A stretch of DNA of 64,000 bases, taken from the NCBI GenBank assembly GCA_016717655.1, contig JADKFC010000004.1, positions 62,001-126,000 on the forward strand, in the 5' to 3' direction. The stretch comes from Saprospiraceae bacterium. Lineage in GTDB: Bacteria; Bacteroidota; Bacteroidia; Chitinophagales; Saprospiraceae. This document shows, piece by piece, positions 1 to 9,065 of the stretch. Both the position numbers and the translations under genes were made by a program. The notes below the pieces were generated by a model. It saw only the letters and a program-made list of their open reading frames with translations, ran no database searches and was not told the origin of the DNA. Within the stretch, counting starts at the first letter, position 1, and every line of letters begins with the position of its first letter.

Positions 1-203
1 TCGAATACTCTCAATAAACTATAAAAAAACACATGTTGACAACAAAAATAATTTAATGACAGAATATAATTTTGTTATTAAATTATTTTTACATATTTTA
101 ATCTTGAGTATAGAAAATTTTTAATTTTGCCTTCGCCAAGACATAGGGCATTCAAAAGTAAATGCGTTATGTTGATTATTTACTAAACAAAAAAAATTAT
201 CAA
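1..203 (+). promoter_or_regulatory. AT-rich leader with a candidate promoter for the M43 protease
   Basis: There is no gene here. The sequence is very AT-rich. It contains TAATTTTG at 122-129, which fits the Bacteroidota -7 consensus TAnnTTTG, about 75 bases before the chosen start at 204. No good -33 TTTG at the usual spacing is visible, so the promoter call rests on the -7 box alone. Confidence 0.4.
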
Positions 204-1166
204 ATGAAAAAATTAAGCTTACTCGCCGTGGTGGTCATGGCACTTTTTTCGTGCGCCAAAAACGAAGGCGAGCAGGAAGTTATCTCTCATGAGCATGCCT
301 TAAACAGGGGCTGTGCTTCTCACACCGTTTTACAACAACAGCTGGAAGCGGATCCCGGACTACAGGCACGAATGGATGCCATCGAAGCCTTTACAGAAGA
401 AGCCCTTCGTTCGGGTGACAGGATTCTGCTGGCCAATGGCAACATCCAGATTCCGGTCGTATTTAACGTACTGTACAAAACAGCAGCGCAGAATGTTTCT
501 CAGGCTCAACTCCAGTCACAAATCAATGTGCTCAACGCAGATTTTGCGGCCCTCAACAGCGAATATGGCTCCATTCCGGCAGCCTTCTCCGGTGCAGCCT
601 CAGGTGCAACGGGTATTGAGTTTGTGCTTCACTCCGTAGTTAGAAAACAAACCAATAAAACCAGCTGGCAGACCAATGATGCGATGAAAAAAACTTCGCA
701 GGGAGGTCTCAATCCTACCACACCTACCACCAAACTCAACATCTGGGTTTGTAACCTGAGTGGTGGCATTTTGGGTTATGCACAATTTCCCGGCGGACCA
801 TCTGCTACCGACGGTGTAGTGTTGGACGACAATGCAACCGGCAATATGGGTACTGCCTCAGCACCTTTCAACAAGGGCAGAACCGCCACCCACGAAGTGG
901 GCCATTGGCTTAACCTCCGCCACATCTGGGGAGATGCTACTTGCGGAAGCGACCTGGTAAGCGACACCCCAACCCACAATACTGCCAATTATGGCTGTCC
1001 TGCTCAACCCCACTACAGCACTTGCTCAGGCGCACCTCGTGAAATGACCATGAACTACATGGACTATACCGACGATGCCTGCATGTACATGTTTAGCACA
1101 GGCCAGGAAAACAGGATGAAAGCAACTTTTGCTGTGGGAGGACCCCGAAACAGCTTTGCCCAATAA
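204..1166 (+). CDS. M43 (pappalysin-type) zinc metalloprotease, lipoprotein
   Basis: Exported zinc protease of peptidase family M43. The zinc-binding motif HEVGHWLNLRH lies at about residues 230-240: three His ligands and the catalytic Glu, followed by the family Gly (IWG). A Met-turn with MNYMDY lies downstream. These two elements define metzincins of the pappalysin group. The ATG at 204 is chosen over an in-frame ATG at 162 because it gives a compact lipoprotein signal with lipobox LFSC and Cys at about residue 17. The mature protein should therefore be lipid-anchored. At about 320 aa it is only a protease domain with a short N-terminal region and no T9SS sorting domain. It is followed by a strong terminator and stands alone. 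Family assignment is firm; the substrate is unknown. Confidence 0.88.
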   Translation: MKKLSLLAVVVMALFSCAKNEGEQEVISHEHALNRGCASHTVLQQQLEADPGLQARMDAIEAFTEEALRSGDRILLANGNIQIPVVFNVLYKTAAQNVSQAQLQSQINVLNADFAALNSEYGSIPAAFSGAASGATGIEFVLHSVVRKQTNKTSWQTNDAMKKTSQGGLNPTTPTTKLNIWVCNLSGGILGYAQFPGGPSATDGVVLDDNATGNMGTASAPFNKGRTATHEVGHWLNLRHIWGDATCGSDLVSDTPTHNTANYGCPAQPHYSTCSGAPREMTMNYMDYTDDACMYMFSTGQENRMKATFAVGGPRNSFAQ

Positions 1167-1193
1167 CGAAACCAAAAAACCTTGATCATATTA

Positions 1194-1224
1194 GGCCGTG
1201 GGACACAACCCGCGGCCTTTTTTA
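1194..1224 (+). terminator. Intrinsic terminator after the M43 protease
   Basis: A 9-bp GC-rich stem (GGCCGTGGG with CCCGCGGCC, one G-T wobble) with a 6-base loop is followed by TTTTTT. It sits between two convergent genes and overlaps the stop codon of the minus-strand gene. An A-run upstream (1172-1177) may let it work in both directions. Confidence 0.85.
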
Positions 1225-1920
1225 TTCTTCAGAAGCCCGTGCCTCCACCACCTCTCTGCCGGCAATCAAAAAAACGCGGTCTCCGGCCTGCACCTTTACG
1301 CTCACATAGCCCGTAAACAGGCCAAAAGCAGGCATTACGGCCTCATTGTCCTTCCAGTGAAAACAAGGGAAACGCTGGCTCTGCCTGCCCTTGCCGTACA
1401 GCCTCACTCCGGGGTGTACATGCCCATAAATATTGTAAAAGCCCGTGCCCTGGATGGCATCGTGCGAAAACAACAGCCCGTCTTGCTGTAAGACTTCCAC
1501 CTGCTCAAGTCCCAGGGTGTCATACACTTCATCCAGCATGATGTCGTGGTTGCCCTTTACCAAAATGGTTTCCATGGCACCCAATCCATCGAGCCACTTC
1601 GAAAACACTTCTACCGAACGATTGTACTCAGAGTGAAAAAGATCACCCAAAAAAACCAACTTTTGCGGCTGGTATTTATCTACTACGGCCTGCAATCTCA
1701 ATACCTCCTCCTGGGTCACCTGCAGCGGCACCCCGATGCCTGCCTTTCGAAAATGATTGGATTTGCCAAAGTGCACATCGGCTATAAAAAGGCTTTGGTA
1801 CTTTTCCCACCACAAACATTTTTCCGCCCCCAGGGTAAGTTCTGCTCCTTTAACTTCTACTACCAAAGTTTTTGCCTGCAATTTACAACGAAGGGGCGAA
1901 TCTAACCTGCTATTGGTCAA
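1222..1920 (-). CDS. pdeM: PdeM-like metallophosphoesterase (ligase-associated DNA damage response type)
   Basis: Calcineurin-like metallophosphoesterase. The metal-binding motifs occur in order: ADVHFGK, GDLFHS, GNHD, SHD and GHVHPG. The length (about 232 aa) and the HPG motif after the last histidine match the PdeM family, which is usually encoded with an ATP-dependent DNA ligase and a helicase in a DNA-repair cluster. No ligase or helicase is next to it here, so the family is clear but the repair role is inferred. The start is uncertain. The frame opens with TTG at 1920 and has no early ATG, so a slightly downstream TTG or GTG is possible. Confidence 0.8.
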   Translation of the reverse strand: MTNSRLDSPLRCKLQAKTLVVEVKGAELTLGAEKCLWWEKYQSLFIADVHFGKSNHFRKAGIGVPLQVTQEEVLRLQAVVDKYQPQKLVFLGDLFHSEYNRSVEVFSKWLDGLGAMETILVKGNHDIMLDEVYDTLGLEQVEVLQQDGLLFSHDAIQGTGFYNIYGHVHPGVRLYGKGRQSQRFPCFHWKDNEAVMPAFGLFTGYVSVKVQAGDRVFLIAGREVVEARASEE

Positions 1921-2021
1921 ACCAGGCGCTTTATCTAATATCCACCCACCTTTATAGAAAATTCCAACGGGTTGACCGTTATTGTTTGTAATATTGTATT
2001 CATAAAATCAACGCAGTGCCG

Positions 2022-3452
2022 ATGAAATTCTATACTATGATCCGGTTTTCTACTTATTGCCTTGTTTTGATGTCTTTAATGCCCTGGTCTGGAAATGCTC
2101 AGGAAGTTTGGCCATTGAGAAAGTGCATTGATACCGCCATCAAAAACAATCTCAGCATCCAGGGAGCCAAACTCAACCTGCAAAGCGCTCAGATCGACTC
2201 CAAACAAGCCAAACACCAGCGTTACCCCAACCTGAGTGGAAGCACCAATGTGTTCTGGAACTTTGGTAGAACCATCGATCCTACCTCCAACACCTTTACC
2301 ACCGAGACTTTTTTCAACAACAGGGTAGGACTTAATACCGGCATGACCTTATTCAATGGCTTTGCCATCAACAACACCATCAAGCAGAGCAACTCCAATG
2401 TCAGTGCAGCCAAAGAAGACATCCAGCAAACCCAAAACGATATAGCCCTCAACGTAGCCAGCTTTTACCTCAACGCCCTCTTTGCCAAAGAAAACCTGGC
2501 CATCGCCCGGGCCAATCTCGAGATGAGTCGCAACACCATGAACCAGATCCAAACACTGGTAAAATCAGGTGCCAGGGCCGCCAATGAAGCCCTGGATGTA
2601 GAAGCCCAATTGGCTATAGATGAGCAGGCCTTGCTGACAGCAGAAAACAACTATACCATCGCCAAGATGCAAATGCGACAACTCATGTTGATCGATCAGG
2701 ACATTGATGTTGAAATGCCCGGCAGCGTCGAAATGATGACCGATCCCATGCTGGTAGAGTTTGACGAAATCTATCGCGGCGCCCTTTCTACCCAACGTTC
2801 CATCGCCGCAGGCGAATACAGGGTCAAAAGTGCAGACCTGGGCGTAAAAATTGCGCAAGGACAAAAATATCCCTCCGTTTCTGTAGGGGGCTCACTCGGT
2901 ACCAACTACTCCAACCAGGGCGTCAGATTTGATGGCACCCAAACCTTTCCAAATGAATTGGTGGCTTATCTGAATGGCATACCTTACAACTTTGTGATCA
3001 ACCAGGACGTGCCCATTTATAGCAAGGCAGGCTATGGTTACCAGTTTGATCAAAACCTGTCCTATGGCTTTGGTTTTACGGTTAATGTACCCATCCTCAC
3101 CAATTACGCCAATACGGCCAGCATTGAAAAGGCCAAGATCATGCGTGAAAATGCGGCCTTAAACCTTGAAACCACTAAACAAAATCTAAAAATTACCGTA
3201 CAGCAGGCCCACGCCGACGCCAAGGCTGCGAAGGTAAAACTGCAGGCAGCCGAAAAATCACTCGCTGCTCAGCAGGCTGCTTACGACAATGCCAACAAAC
3301 GTTTCTCCTTGGGAGCCATCAATGGCTTTGACCTGAGCAACGCCCGCACCCGACTCGACAATGCAAAAAACAATTTACTGATTGCCAAATACGATCACCT
3401 GTTCAGGGTAAAGGTCCTTGATTTTTACCTCGGCAAAGGCATTTCTCTTTAA
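2022..3452 (+). CDS. TolC-family outer-membrane efflux protein
   Basis: Outer-membrane channel of a tripartite export system. It has an N-terminal signal peptide ending in GNAQ. Two long amphipathic helical segments rich in Ala, Asn and Gln are separated by beta-strand regions, the duplicated layout of TolC (OEP) proteins. Length of about 476 aa is normal. It is followed after 25 bases by a HlyD-type adaptor, so the two probably form one operon. The inner-membrane pump (ABC or RND) expected next is missing here. The ATG at 2022 is preferred over an in-frame GTG at 2016; ATG at 2040 is also possible and still leaves a signal peptide. Confidence 0.9.
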   Translation: MKFYTMIRFSTYCLVLMSLMPWSGNAQEVWPLRKCIDTAIKNNLSIQGAKLNLQSAQIDSKQAKHQRYPNLSGSTNVFWNFGRTIDPTSNTFTTETFFNNRVGLNTGMTLFNGFAINNTIKQSNSNVSAAKEDIQQTQNDIALNVASFYLNALFAKENLAIARANLEMSRNTMNQIQTLVKSGARAANEALDVEAQLAIDEQALLTAENNYTIAKMQMRQLMLIDQDIDVEMPGSVEMMTDPMLVEFDEIYRGALSTQRSIAAGEYRVKSADLGVKIAQGQKYPSVSVGGSLGTNYSNQGVRFDGTQTFPNELVAYLNGIPYNFVINQDVPIYSKAGYGYQFDQNLSYGFGFTVNVPILTNYANTASIEKAKIMRENAALNLETTKQNLKITVQQAHADAKAAKVKLQAAEKSLAAQQAAYDNANKRFSLGAINGFDLSNARTRLDNAKNNLLIAKYDHLFRVKVLDFYLGKGISL

Positions 3453-3477
3453 TCGATCATAAGTACAAACGGTCAAC

Positions 3478-4860
3478 ATGTCAAAACAAATTACCAAAAA
3501 GAAAAACAGAAACTGGCTCATCATCGGCCTGGTAGCGCTCTTTGTTATCCTTATTGTAGCTGCTATTTTTAAGTCCAAATCAAGGCCTAAGGGCACGGAA
3601 GTGGAAATGGGTACCGTAGAGGTACGTACCATTTACGAAACCGTTTCTGCCAGTGGTAAAATCTACCCTGAAAAAGAAATCAAAATCAGCTCCGATGTAT
3701 CGGGCGAAATTGTAGAGTTGTACGTACAAGAAGGCGACTCTGTAAAAGCCGGTCAAATGTTGTTGAGGATCAACCCCGACACCTACGAAAGTGCTGTAGA
3801 AAGGGGCAAAGCTGCCGTCAACAGTGCCAAGAGCCAGATGGCCATGGCGAGATCTCAGGTAGAGACCAACCGCGCCCAGGCTGAACAAATCAAGGCCCAG
3901 TTGGAAAATGCGCGCAACGTGCACAAACGAAATGAGCAGCTCAAAAAAGAAGGCGTAATCTCTGAGGTAGAATACGACCAAAGTCTCTCCAACCTACGCG
4001 GTCTGGAAGCCAACCTCAGAGCATCTGAGGCCAGCATTAAGTCTGCCCAACAAAATGTAGAGGCTGCACAGTTTTCTATCAAATCTTCTGAAGCTTCTTT
4101 GAAAGAGCTGGCCACCAGCTTAAGTCGTACTACCATCAAGGCACCAGCTTCCGGTATTGTGTCTTCTCTTTCTGTAGAAAAAGGTGAGCGTGTACTGGGT
4201 ACCATCCAGATGGCCGGTACTGAAATCATGCGCATCTCCAACCTCAATGCCATGGAGGTACAGGTTGACGTGACCGAAAACGATATCCCCAAGGTAAAGC
4301 TGGGCGACCAGGTTGACATCGAAGTGGATGCCTTTACCGGCAAGGTATTTAAGGGCACCGTGAGTGAATTGGCAAGTTCTGCTTCCAACCTTACCTCTGC
4401 AGCGGGCATCTCCAATACCGATCAGGTGACCAACTTTACCGTAAAAATCAGGATCAACCCTGAATCTTACCAAGACCTCTTAAAAAATGGCATGAAATAT
4501 CCGTTCCGCCCCGGTATGTCGGCATCTGTTGACATCTACACCAATAAGGTAGAAAATGTAACCGTGGTTCCTATCCAGGCGGTAACCGTAAGGGAAAAAG
4601 ACGGCATCAAAAAAGAAGAGTCAAAGCTGACAGACGAAGACTACGAAGAAATTGTTTTTGTAGTGCAGGCAGATACTTTGATGAAACAAAAGGTAGTTAC
4701 CGGCATCCAGGACGATGAATTCATCCACATCAAATCCGGCCTTGCCAAAGGCACCAACATTGTGACCGGCCCATACAACGAGGTTTCTAAAAACCTGAAA
4801 AAAGGCGACAAGGTGCGCAAGAAGGAAGAAAACAAAGACAAAAAAGATAAGGACAAGTAA
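3478..4860 (+). CDS. HlyD/MacA-type periplasmic adaptor subunit
   Basis: Membrane-fusion protein linking an inner-membrane pump to TolC. One N-terminal membrane segment lies at about residues 13-33 after a Lys-rich cytoplasmic start. A biotinyl/lipoyl-like half (SGEIVELYVQEGDSVKAGQ) follows, then a long alpha-helical hairpin (about residues 95-215) rich in Ala, Gln, Glu and Lys. The returning half-motif is KAPASGIVSSLSVEKGERV, then a beta-barrel and a membrane-proximal domain. The C-terminal tail is strongly charged (Lys/Glu/Asp). The architecture resembles MacA-type adaptors. A MacB-like partner is not adjacent; the ABC permease at 9999-11288 is 5 kb away in a different operon and is not an obvious partner. 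Confidence 0.9.
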   Translation: MSKQITKKKNRNWLIIGLVALFVILIVAAIFKSKSRPKGTEVEMGTVEVRTIYETVSASGKIYPEKEIKISSDVSGEIVELYVQEGDSVKAGQMLLRINPDTYESAVERGKAAVNSAKSQMAMARSQVETNRAQAEQIKAQLENARNVHKRNEQLKKEGVISEVEYDQSLSNLRGLEANLRASEASIKSAQQNVEAAQFSIKSSEASLKELATSLSRTTIKAPASGIVSSLSVEKGERVLGTIQMAGTEIMRISNLNAMEVQVDVTENDIPKVKLGDQVDIEVDAFTGKVFKGTVSELASSASNLTSAAGISNTDQVTNFTVKIRINPESYQDLLKNGMKYPFRPGMSASVDIYTNKVENVTVVPIQAVTVREKDGIKKEESKLTDEDYEEIVFVVQADTLMKQKVVTGIQDDEFIHIKSGLAKGTNIVTGPYNEVSKNLKKGDKVRKKEENKDKKDKDK

Positions 4861-4872
4861 GCCGGATCATCA

Positions 4873-5466
4873 TTGAAAACCGCACTGATTGTTTTTGTCA
4901 AAAACATCGGTTATGAACCGGTAAAAAGTCGCATCGGCCATGAGGTAGGCAGCCACATGGCCGATGCCATTTATGGTGAGCTACTCCAGGCCACACGCCA
5001 GCTTTGTGACGGTCTCTCTCATGATATCCACGTTTATTACTCCCATCACATTGATTTCAACGATGCCTGGACCGGCATTGCCAAAGCCCGCCACCTGCAA
5101 GCCCAAGACCCCGATCTGGGCCGACGCATGAAGGCCGCCTTTGAAGATTTGTTGCCTCTCTACCACAAGGTAGCCATTATAGGCAGCGACTGCCCATACC
5201 TCAGCCCTGCCCAAATAAATGAAGCCTTTGCTGCCCTGGATGGGGTTGATGTAGTGCTGGGCCCGTCCAATGACGGTGGCTATTATTTATTGGGCATGCG
5301 CAGTATGACAGCCCCCCTCTTTGATAACATCAGCTGGAGCACGAGCGAAGTACTCGGTCAGAGCCTCGAGAAGTTGTGGCTTGCAGGCAAGTCATTTGCC
5401 AAACTCGATTACTTAGACGACATTGATGTGTATGCGGATTATGAGCGGTGGAAAGCAATCAAATAA
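4873..5466 (+). CDS. DUF2064 / TIGR04282-type glycosyltransferase-like protein
   Basis: Nucleotide-sugar-transferase-like protein of the DUF2064 family (rSAM/selenodomain-associated transferase 1). The diagnostic motifs are visible: an N-terminal beta strand with VFVK and KSRIG, IGSDCPYLS at about residue 98, and LGPSNDGGYYLLGM at about residue 120, followed by ISWST. Length (197 aa) is typical. It starts with TTG at 4873, 12 bases after the adaptor gene, so it probably belongs to the same transcript. The family has been linked to glycosylation of small molecules, including arsenosugars. No radical-SAM partner is nearby, so the substrate is open. Confidence 0.8.
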   Translation: MKTALIVFVKNIGYEPVKSRIGHEVGSHMADAIYGELLQATRQLCDGLSHDIHVYYSHHIDFNDAWTGIAKARHLQAQDPDLGRRMKAAFEDLLPLYHKVAIIGSDCPYLSPAQINEAFAALDGVDVVLGPSNDGGYYLLGMRSMTAPLFDNISWSTSEVLGQSLEKLWLAGKSFAKLDYLDDIDVYADYERWKAIK

Positions 5467-5472
5467 TTTATA

Positions 5473-7101
5473 CTACATCAACGTATTCTGCACGTAGTCA
5501 AACTCCTCGGGATAATCTGTATTGTAGTGAAGGCCCCTGCTTTCCTGGCGCATCTGCGCAGCTTTGGTGATGAGGTAGGCAATGGTAATCAGGTTTCTCA
5601 ATTCGCACAGCTGGGGTGAAATAACGGTGGAGTTGTACAGCTCTTCTGTTTCGGCGTAGAGCAGAAAGAGACGATCGAGGGCACGTTTGAGTCGCACATC
5701 GGTGCGCACGATGCCCACATAACTCGACATGATCTCTTTGAGTTCTTTGAGGCTTTGGGTGAGTAGGACCATTTCACGTGGCTCAGTAGTACCTTCCGCA
5801 TTCCACTTCGGTATGTTTTCCTGGAAGTGGATGTTGTTGATTTCTGTGGCCAATACTTCGGCAATGCGTTTGCCATAAACCAGCCCTTCCAACAGGGAGT
5901 TGGAAGCCAGGCGGTTGGCACCATGGAGGCCGGTATTGGTACATTCACCGGCTGCATACAGGTGGCGAATGGATGACCGGCCATCATGATCTACCAGGAT
6001 ACCACCACAGATGTAGTGACATGCAGGCACCACGGGGATGTAATCCTTCATAGGATCGATGCCTAGGCTCATACACTTGTCGTAGATATTGGGAAAATGG
6101 TGGTAAAAGGCCTCTTTATCCAAATGGGTACAATCGAGGTACATGTGTTCAGAACCCCTGATCTTCATTTCGTTGTCGATGGCGCGGGCCACGATATCTC
6201 TCGGTGCCAGCGATTTGCGGGGGTCGTATTTTTGCATAAACTCTTCTCCCTCTTTGGTGCGCAGTACAGCACCAAAACCCCTGACCGCCTCTGAAATCAG
6301 AAACGACGGGTTTTCACCTGCCGGATTGAAAAGAGAGGTAGGATGAAATTGTATAAACTCCATATTGGCCAGCCTGCCCTTGGCGCGGTAGACCATGGCC
6401 ATGCCATCACCGGTGGCAATGACCGGGTTGGTCGTGCTCTTGTACACCTGACCGGCTCCTCCCGTGGCAATCACAGTGGCCCTGGCCAGGATGGTTTCAA
6501 TGTTTTTGGTGTTTTTATTCAGTGCGTATGCGCCATAACATTCAATATCTGGAGTCAGTCGGGTAACATTTCGGCCCAGGTGGTGCTGGGTAATGATGTT
6601 GATGGCAAAGTATTGCTCGTAAATTTTGATGTTGGGCAGGGCCTCCGCTTTCTCATTGAGGGTGCGCTGGATTTCCCAGCCCGTGATGTCTTTGTAGTGG
6701 AGGATTCGATTTTCTGAGTGACCGCCTTCTTTGCCCAGATCGTATTGACCCTCTTTGTTTTTATCAAATCTGGCTCCCCAGTCGATGATCTCCTGGACTC
6801 TGAGCGGACCTTCTTCCACCACCATCTTGACCACCTCATAATCACAAAGTCCGTCGCCGGCATCGAGGGTATCGGCTATGTGTTTGTCGTGATCATCGAT
6901 GTCTTTGTTCCAAACCGCCGCTACTCCACCCTGGGCGTACCGCGTATTGCTCTCTGTGACATCGGCCTTGGTTAACACTGTGATTTCCAGGTCTTTGCGT
7001 TTTTCAGCCATCCAAATCGCGAAAGAAAGTCCGGCTACTCCGCCACCTACAACTAGAACATCTGTTTTGATCACAAAAATATTTTTAAAAAATTCTTTCA
7101 A
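5473..7101 (-). CDS. nadB: L-aspartate oxidase
   Basis: Flavoenzyme oxidising L-aspartate to iminoaspartate, the first step of de novo NAD synthesis. The FAD-binding Rossmann motif VVGGGVAGLSFA lies near residue 17. NadB-specific blocks follow: NTRYAQGGVAAV, GGHSENRILH, EFIQFHPTS, HYICGGI and GANRLASNSLLEGLVYG. A C-terminal helical domain completes the succinate-dehydrogenase-like fold. Length of 542 aa is normal. nadA and nadC are not adjacent. The gene is divergent from the Crp/Fnr regulator, with about 50 bases between them that must hold both promoters. It converges on the DUF2064 gene with a 6-base gap. Confidence 0.93.
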   Translation of the reverse strand: MKEFFKNIFVIKTDVLVVGGGVAGLSFAIWMAEKRKDLEITVLTKADVTESNTRYAQGGVAAVWNKDIDDHDKHIADTLDAGDGLCDYEVVKMVVEEGPLRVQEIIDWGARFDKNKEGQYDLGKEGGHSENRILHYKDITGWEIQRTLNEKAEALPNIKIYEQYFAINIITQHHLGRNVTRLTPDIECYGAYALNKNTKNIETILARATVIATGGAGQVYKSTTNPVIATGDGMAMVYRAKGRLANMEFIQFHPTSLFNPAGENPSFLISEAVRGFGAVLRTKEGEEFMQKYDPRKSLAPRDIVARAIDNEMKIRGSEHMYLDCTHLDKEAFYHHFPNIYDKCMSLGIDPMKDYIPVVPACHYICGGILVDHDGRSSIRHLYAAGECTNTGLHGANRLASNSLLEGLVYGKRIAEVLATEINNIHFQENIPKWNAEGTTEPREMVLLTQSLKELKEIMSSYVGIVRTDVRLKRALDRLFLLYAETEELYNSTVISPQLCELRNLITIAYLITKAAQMRQESRGLHYNTDYPEEFDYVQNTLM

Positions 7102-7153
7102 AAATAGGGGATTTTGGAAAATCTATCATCTTATAAGACAAATTCGACAAGAT

Positions 7154-7846
7154 ATGACAAACTTTACCCTCACTACAGATTTGATCCAATCCATTCCCCT
7201 GCTGGAATGCCTTTCTGCAGAACACAAAGACGAGCTGATCAAAGCTTCATCTGTCATCAATGTGGGCAAACACAAACGCATCTACCAATACAACGATGCG
7301 ATCCAACATGTGTTCATTGTATTGAAAGGTTCTATCAAACTGGCTGCCCAGACTGAGGGCAATAAGGTATTGGTAAAGTACATCGCTTATAAAAATGAGA
7401 TTTTTGGCGAAAACATTTTTACATCAACGGCCCACCGACTTGAATTTGCCGAAGCCCTGACCGATAGCCAGGTGTTAAAAATCGATGTAAGAACTTTCAA
7501 ACGTCTTGTCGCATCCAACGGAGAACTAATGGCCACCCTCGCAAACATTATGATCACCCGTATCCAAGACCTGGAAGAACGCATGCAATCTTTTGTATTC
7601 TTAAAAGCCAAGGAACGAATTACCGGCTTTATCCGCAGAACCGCCAAAATGCACGGCATTACCATCGGCTTGAATGAAATCCTTATCAACCACGGTATGT
7701 CGCACAAAGAAATTGCCTTCCTTACCGACACTTCTCGTCAAACGGTTGCCCGCATCCTCAATGAATTAAAAGAGGCAAATATTATTCATTTTTCTGACAG
7801 AAAACCAAATAAAATTCTAATCAGAGAATTGGCGATGTTGGGTTAA
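7154..7846 (+). CDS. Crp/Fnr-family transcriptional regulator
   Basis: One-component regulator with an N-terminal cyclic-nucleotide-binding-type domain (about residues 10-125; block YNDAIQHVFIVLKGSIKL) and a C-terminal winged helix (about 150-225) containing the recognition-helix block DTSRQTVARILNELK. Length is about 230 aa. The frame is open far upstream into nadB, but the ATG at 7154 starts a normal-length protein and is the likely start. No Cys cluster typical of an FNR iron-sulfur sensor is seen, so the signal is unknown. It may regulate the divergent nadB, but nothing in the sequence proves this. Confidence 0.88.
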   Translation: MTNFTLTTDLIQSIPLLECLSAEHKDELIKASSVINVGKHKRIYQYNDAIQHVFIVLKGSIKLAAQTEGNKVLVKYIAYKNEIFGENIFTSTAHRLEFAEALTDSQVLKIDVRTFKRLVASNGELMATLANIMITRIQDLEERMQSFVFLKAKERITGFIRRTAKMHGITIGLNEILINHGMSHKEIAFLTDTSRQTVARILNELKEANIIHFSDRKPNKILIRELAMLG

Positions 7847-8050
7847 AGCGGAGCATCGGGGGTCGGAGCATCGGAGCATCCGGGTTCATAACTGAGCGGT
7901 TTTGGCAAAGCCAAAAAAATTGATCGGCAGATCAATTTAGAGAAGGCACCACGCGCTAATCGCGTGGCATCGACTAATCTAACTAAGACACTTCTGCACT
8001 TGTTCCTACACTTCCTTCGCCATTATAGGGGATCGGGTTATTTTTAATGT
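7847..8050. other. Non-coding stretch with three adjacent hairpins
   Basis: No gene is seen. Directly after the regulator gene, CGGAGCATCGG-like words occur three times (about 7852-7883). Three perfect hairpins then lie end to end: 7900-7916 (TTTTGGC / GCCAAAA), 7917-7938 (AAATTGATC / GATCAATTT, 4-base loop) and 7949-7967 (CCACGCG / CGCGTGG, 5-base loop). The first has A-rich rather than T-rich sequence after it, so a simple terminator does not explain the group. A REP-like or structured-RNA element is possible. Confidence 0.6.
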
Positions 8051-8970
8051 ATTTACCTCATTCCCAAATATTCCTCTTCAAGACTGACTCATTGTAATGG
8101 GCTTTCCCTGTTCTTCAACATTTAGGGAATGAAGGTAATTAAGGTATATGTCTTTTTTACCCAAGCTTAATTCTCTTAATTTCCTCAATGTTTCAAATAA
8201 AACTTTGCTTGTTCTTATGGGTTCGGTCTTTTAAAATGGCTGCCTTTGATTTACCTAAATCCAATTTTTCCCATCTATAGACAGACTCCTTTCGAAAAGT
8301 TTCTACCTTTTTTTTCAACATTGAGAGCATTTAGTGACATTAAGTTTTTAATCTCTCTGCTTAATGTGTCTGAATGTGCTTAATGCGTGTGCCTATAAAA
8401 CGCAGTTTTGTAGTGCATTTCAAAAAAAATTCACTCACTCTTCTTTATGAGATTGGTCTTTCAGATGACCGCTTTTGTTTTACCTCATTCCAAAATATTC
8501 CTCTTCAAGACTGACTCATTGTAATGGGCTTTCCCTGTTCTTCAACATTTAGGGAATGAAGGTAATTAAGGGCTGTGTCTTTATTACCTAAGCTTAATTC
8601 CCTCAATGTTTCAAATAAAACTTTGCTCGTTCTTATGGGTTCGGTCTTTTAAAATGGCTGCCTTTGATTTACCTAAATCCAATTTTTCCCATCTATAGAC
8701 AGACTCCTTTTGAAGAGTTTTTACCTTTTTTTTCAACATTTAGAGCATTCAGTGGCATTAAGTTTTTTGTCTCACTGCTTAATGTGTCTTCGTGCTCTTA
8801 ATGTTTTAAAAGCAAATCAATCCATCCTTTTTATGGACTGGGTCTTTTGTGTGCCTTCTCTTGTATTTACCTAAACCCAGAGGTACCAATTTTAGACAGA
8901 CTCCTTTCGAAGGGCTTTCCCATGTTTATCAACATTTAGGGAATGAAGGTAATTAAGGTGTTCCTCTTAT
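8051..8970. repeat. Tandem array of ~210-bp hairpin-containing repeat units (array 1)
   Basis: About 4.5 related units lie head to tail. Alternate units are the most similar: the block at 8051-8250 recurs at 8478-8668 (offset 427 at the start, 418 later), and the block beginning at 8251 recurs at 8669. Each unit starts near TTTACCTmAwTCC, then GACTGACTC or AGACAGACTCC, and contains TTCAACATT followed by an imperfect inverted repeat. Examples of left arms are AACATTTAGGGAATGAAGG (8118) and AACATTGAGAGCATTTAGTG (8317); right arms read CTTAAT...CTTAATG. A partial unit ends near 8958. No reading frame runs through it. It shares sequence with the array at 44670-45336. Confidence 0.8.
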
Positions 8971-9065
8971 TCTTAAAATGGGAACCCTTTGCCATAGCAA
9001 ATTCCAAAATTATATGAATATATGAACATTTGAAAATGTGAACATATCCACCGGATACCCCCCTC
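8971..9065. other. Short AT-rich spacer after array 1
   Basis: No gene or clear terminator is seen between the last partial repeat unit and the stop codon of the minus-strand gene that ends at 9066. Confidence 0.4.

Noticed and set aside
8051..8970. Possible CRISPR array or integron attC cassettes
   Set aside because: Units are about 210 bp, the whole unit is repeated, and there are no short unique spacers, cas genes, integrase or attC core sites.
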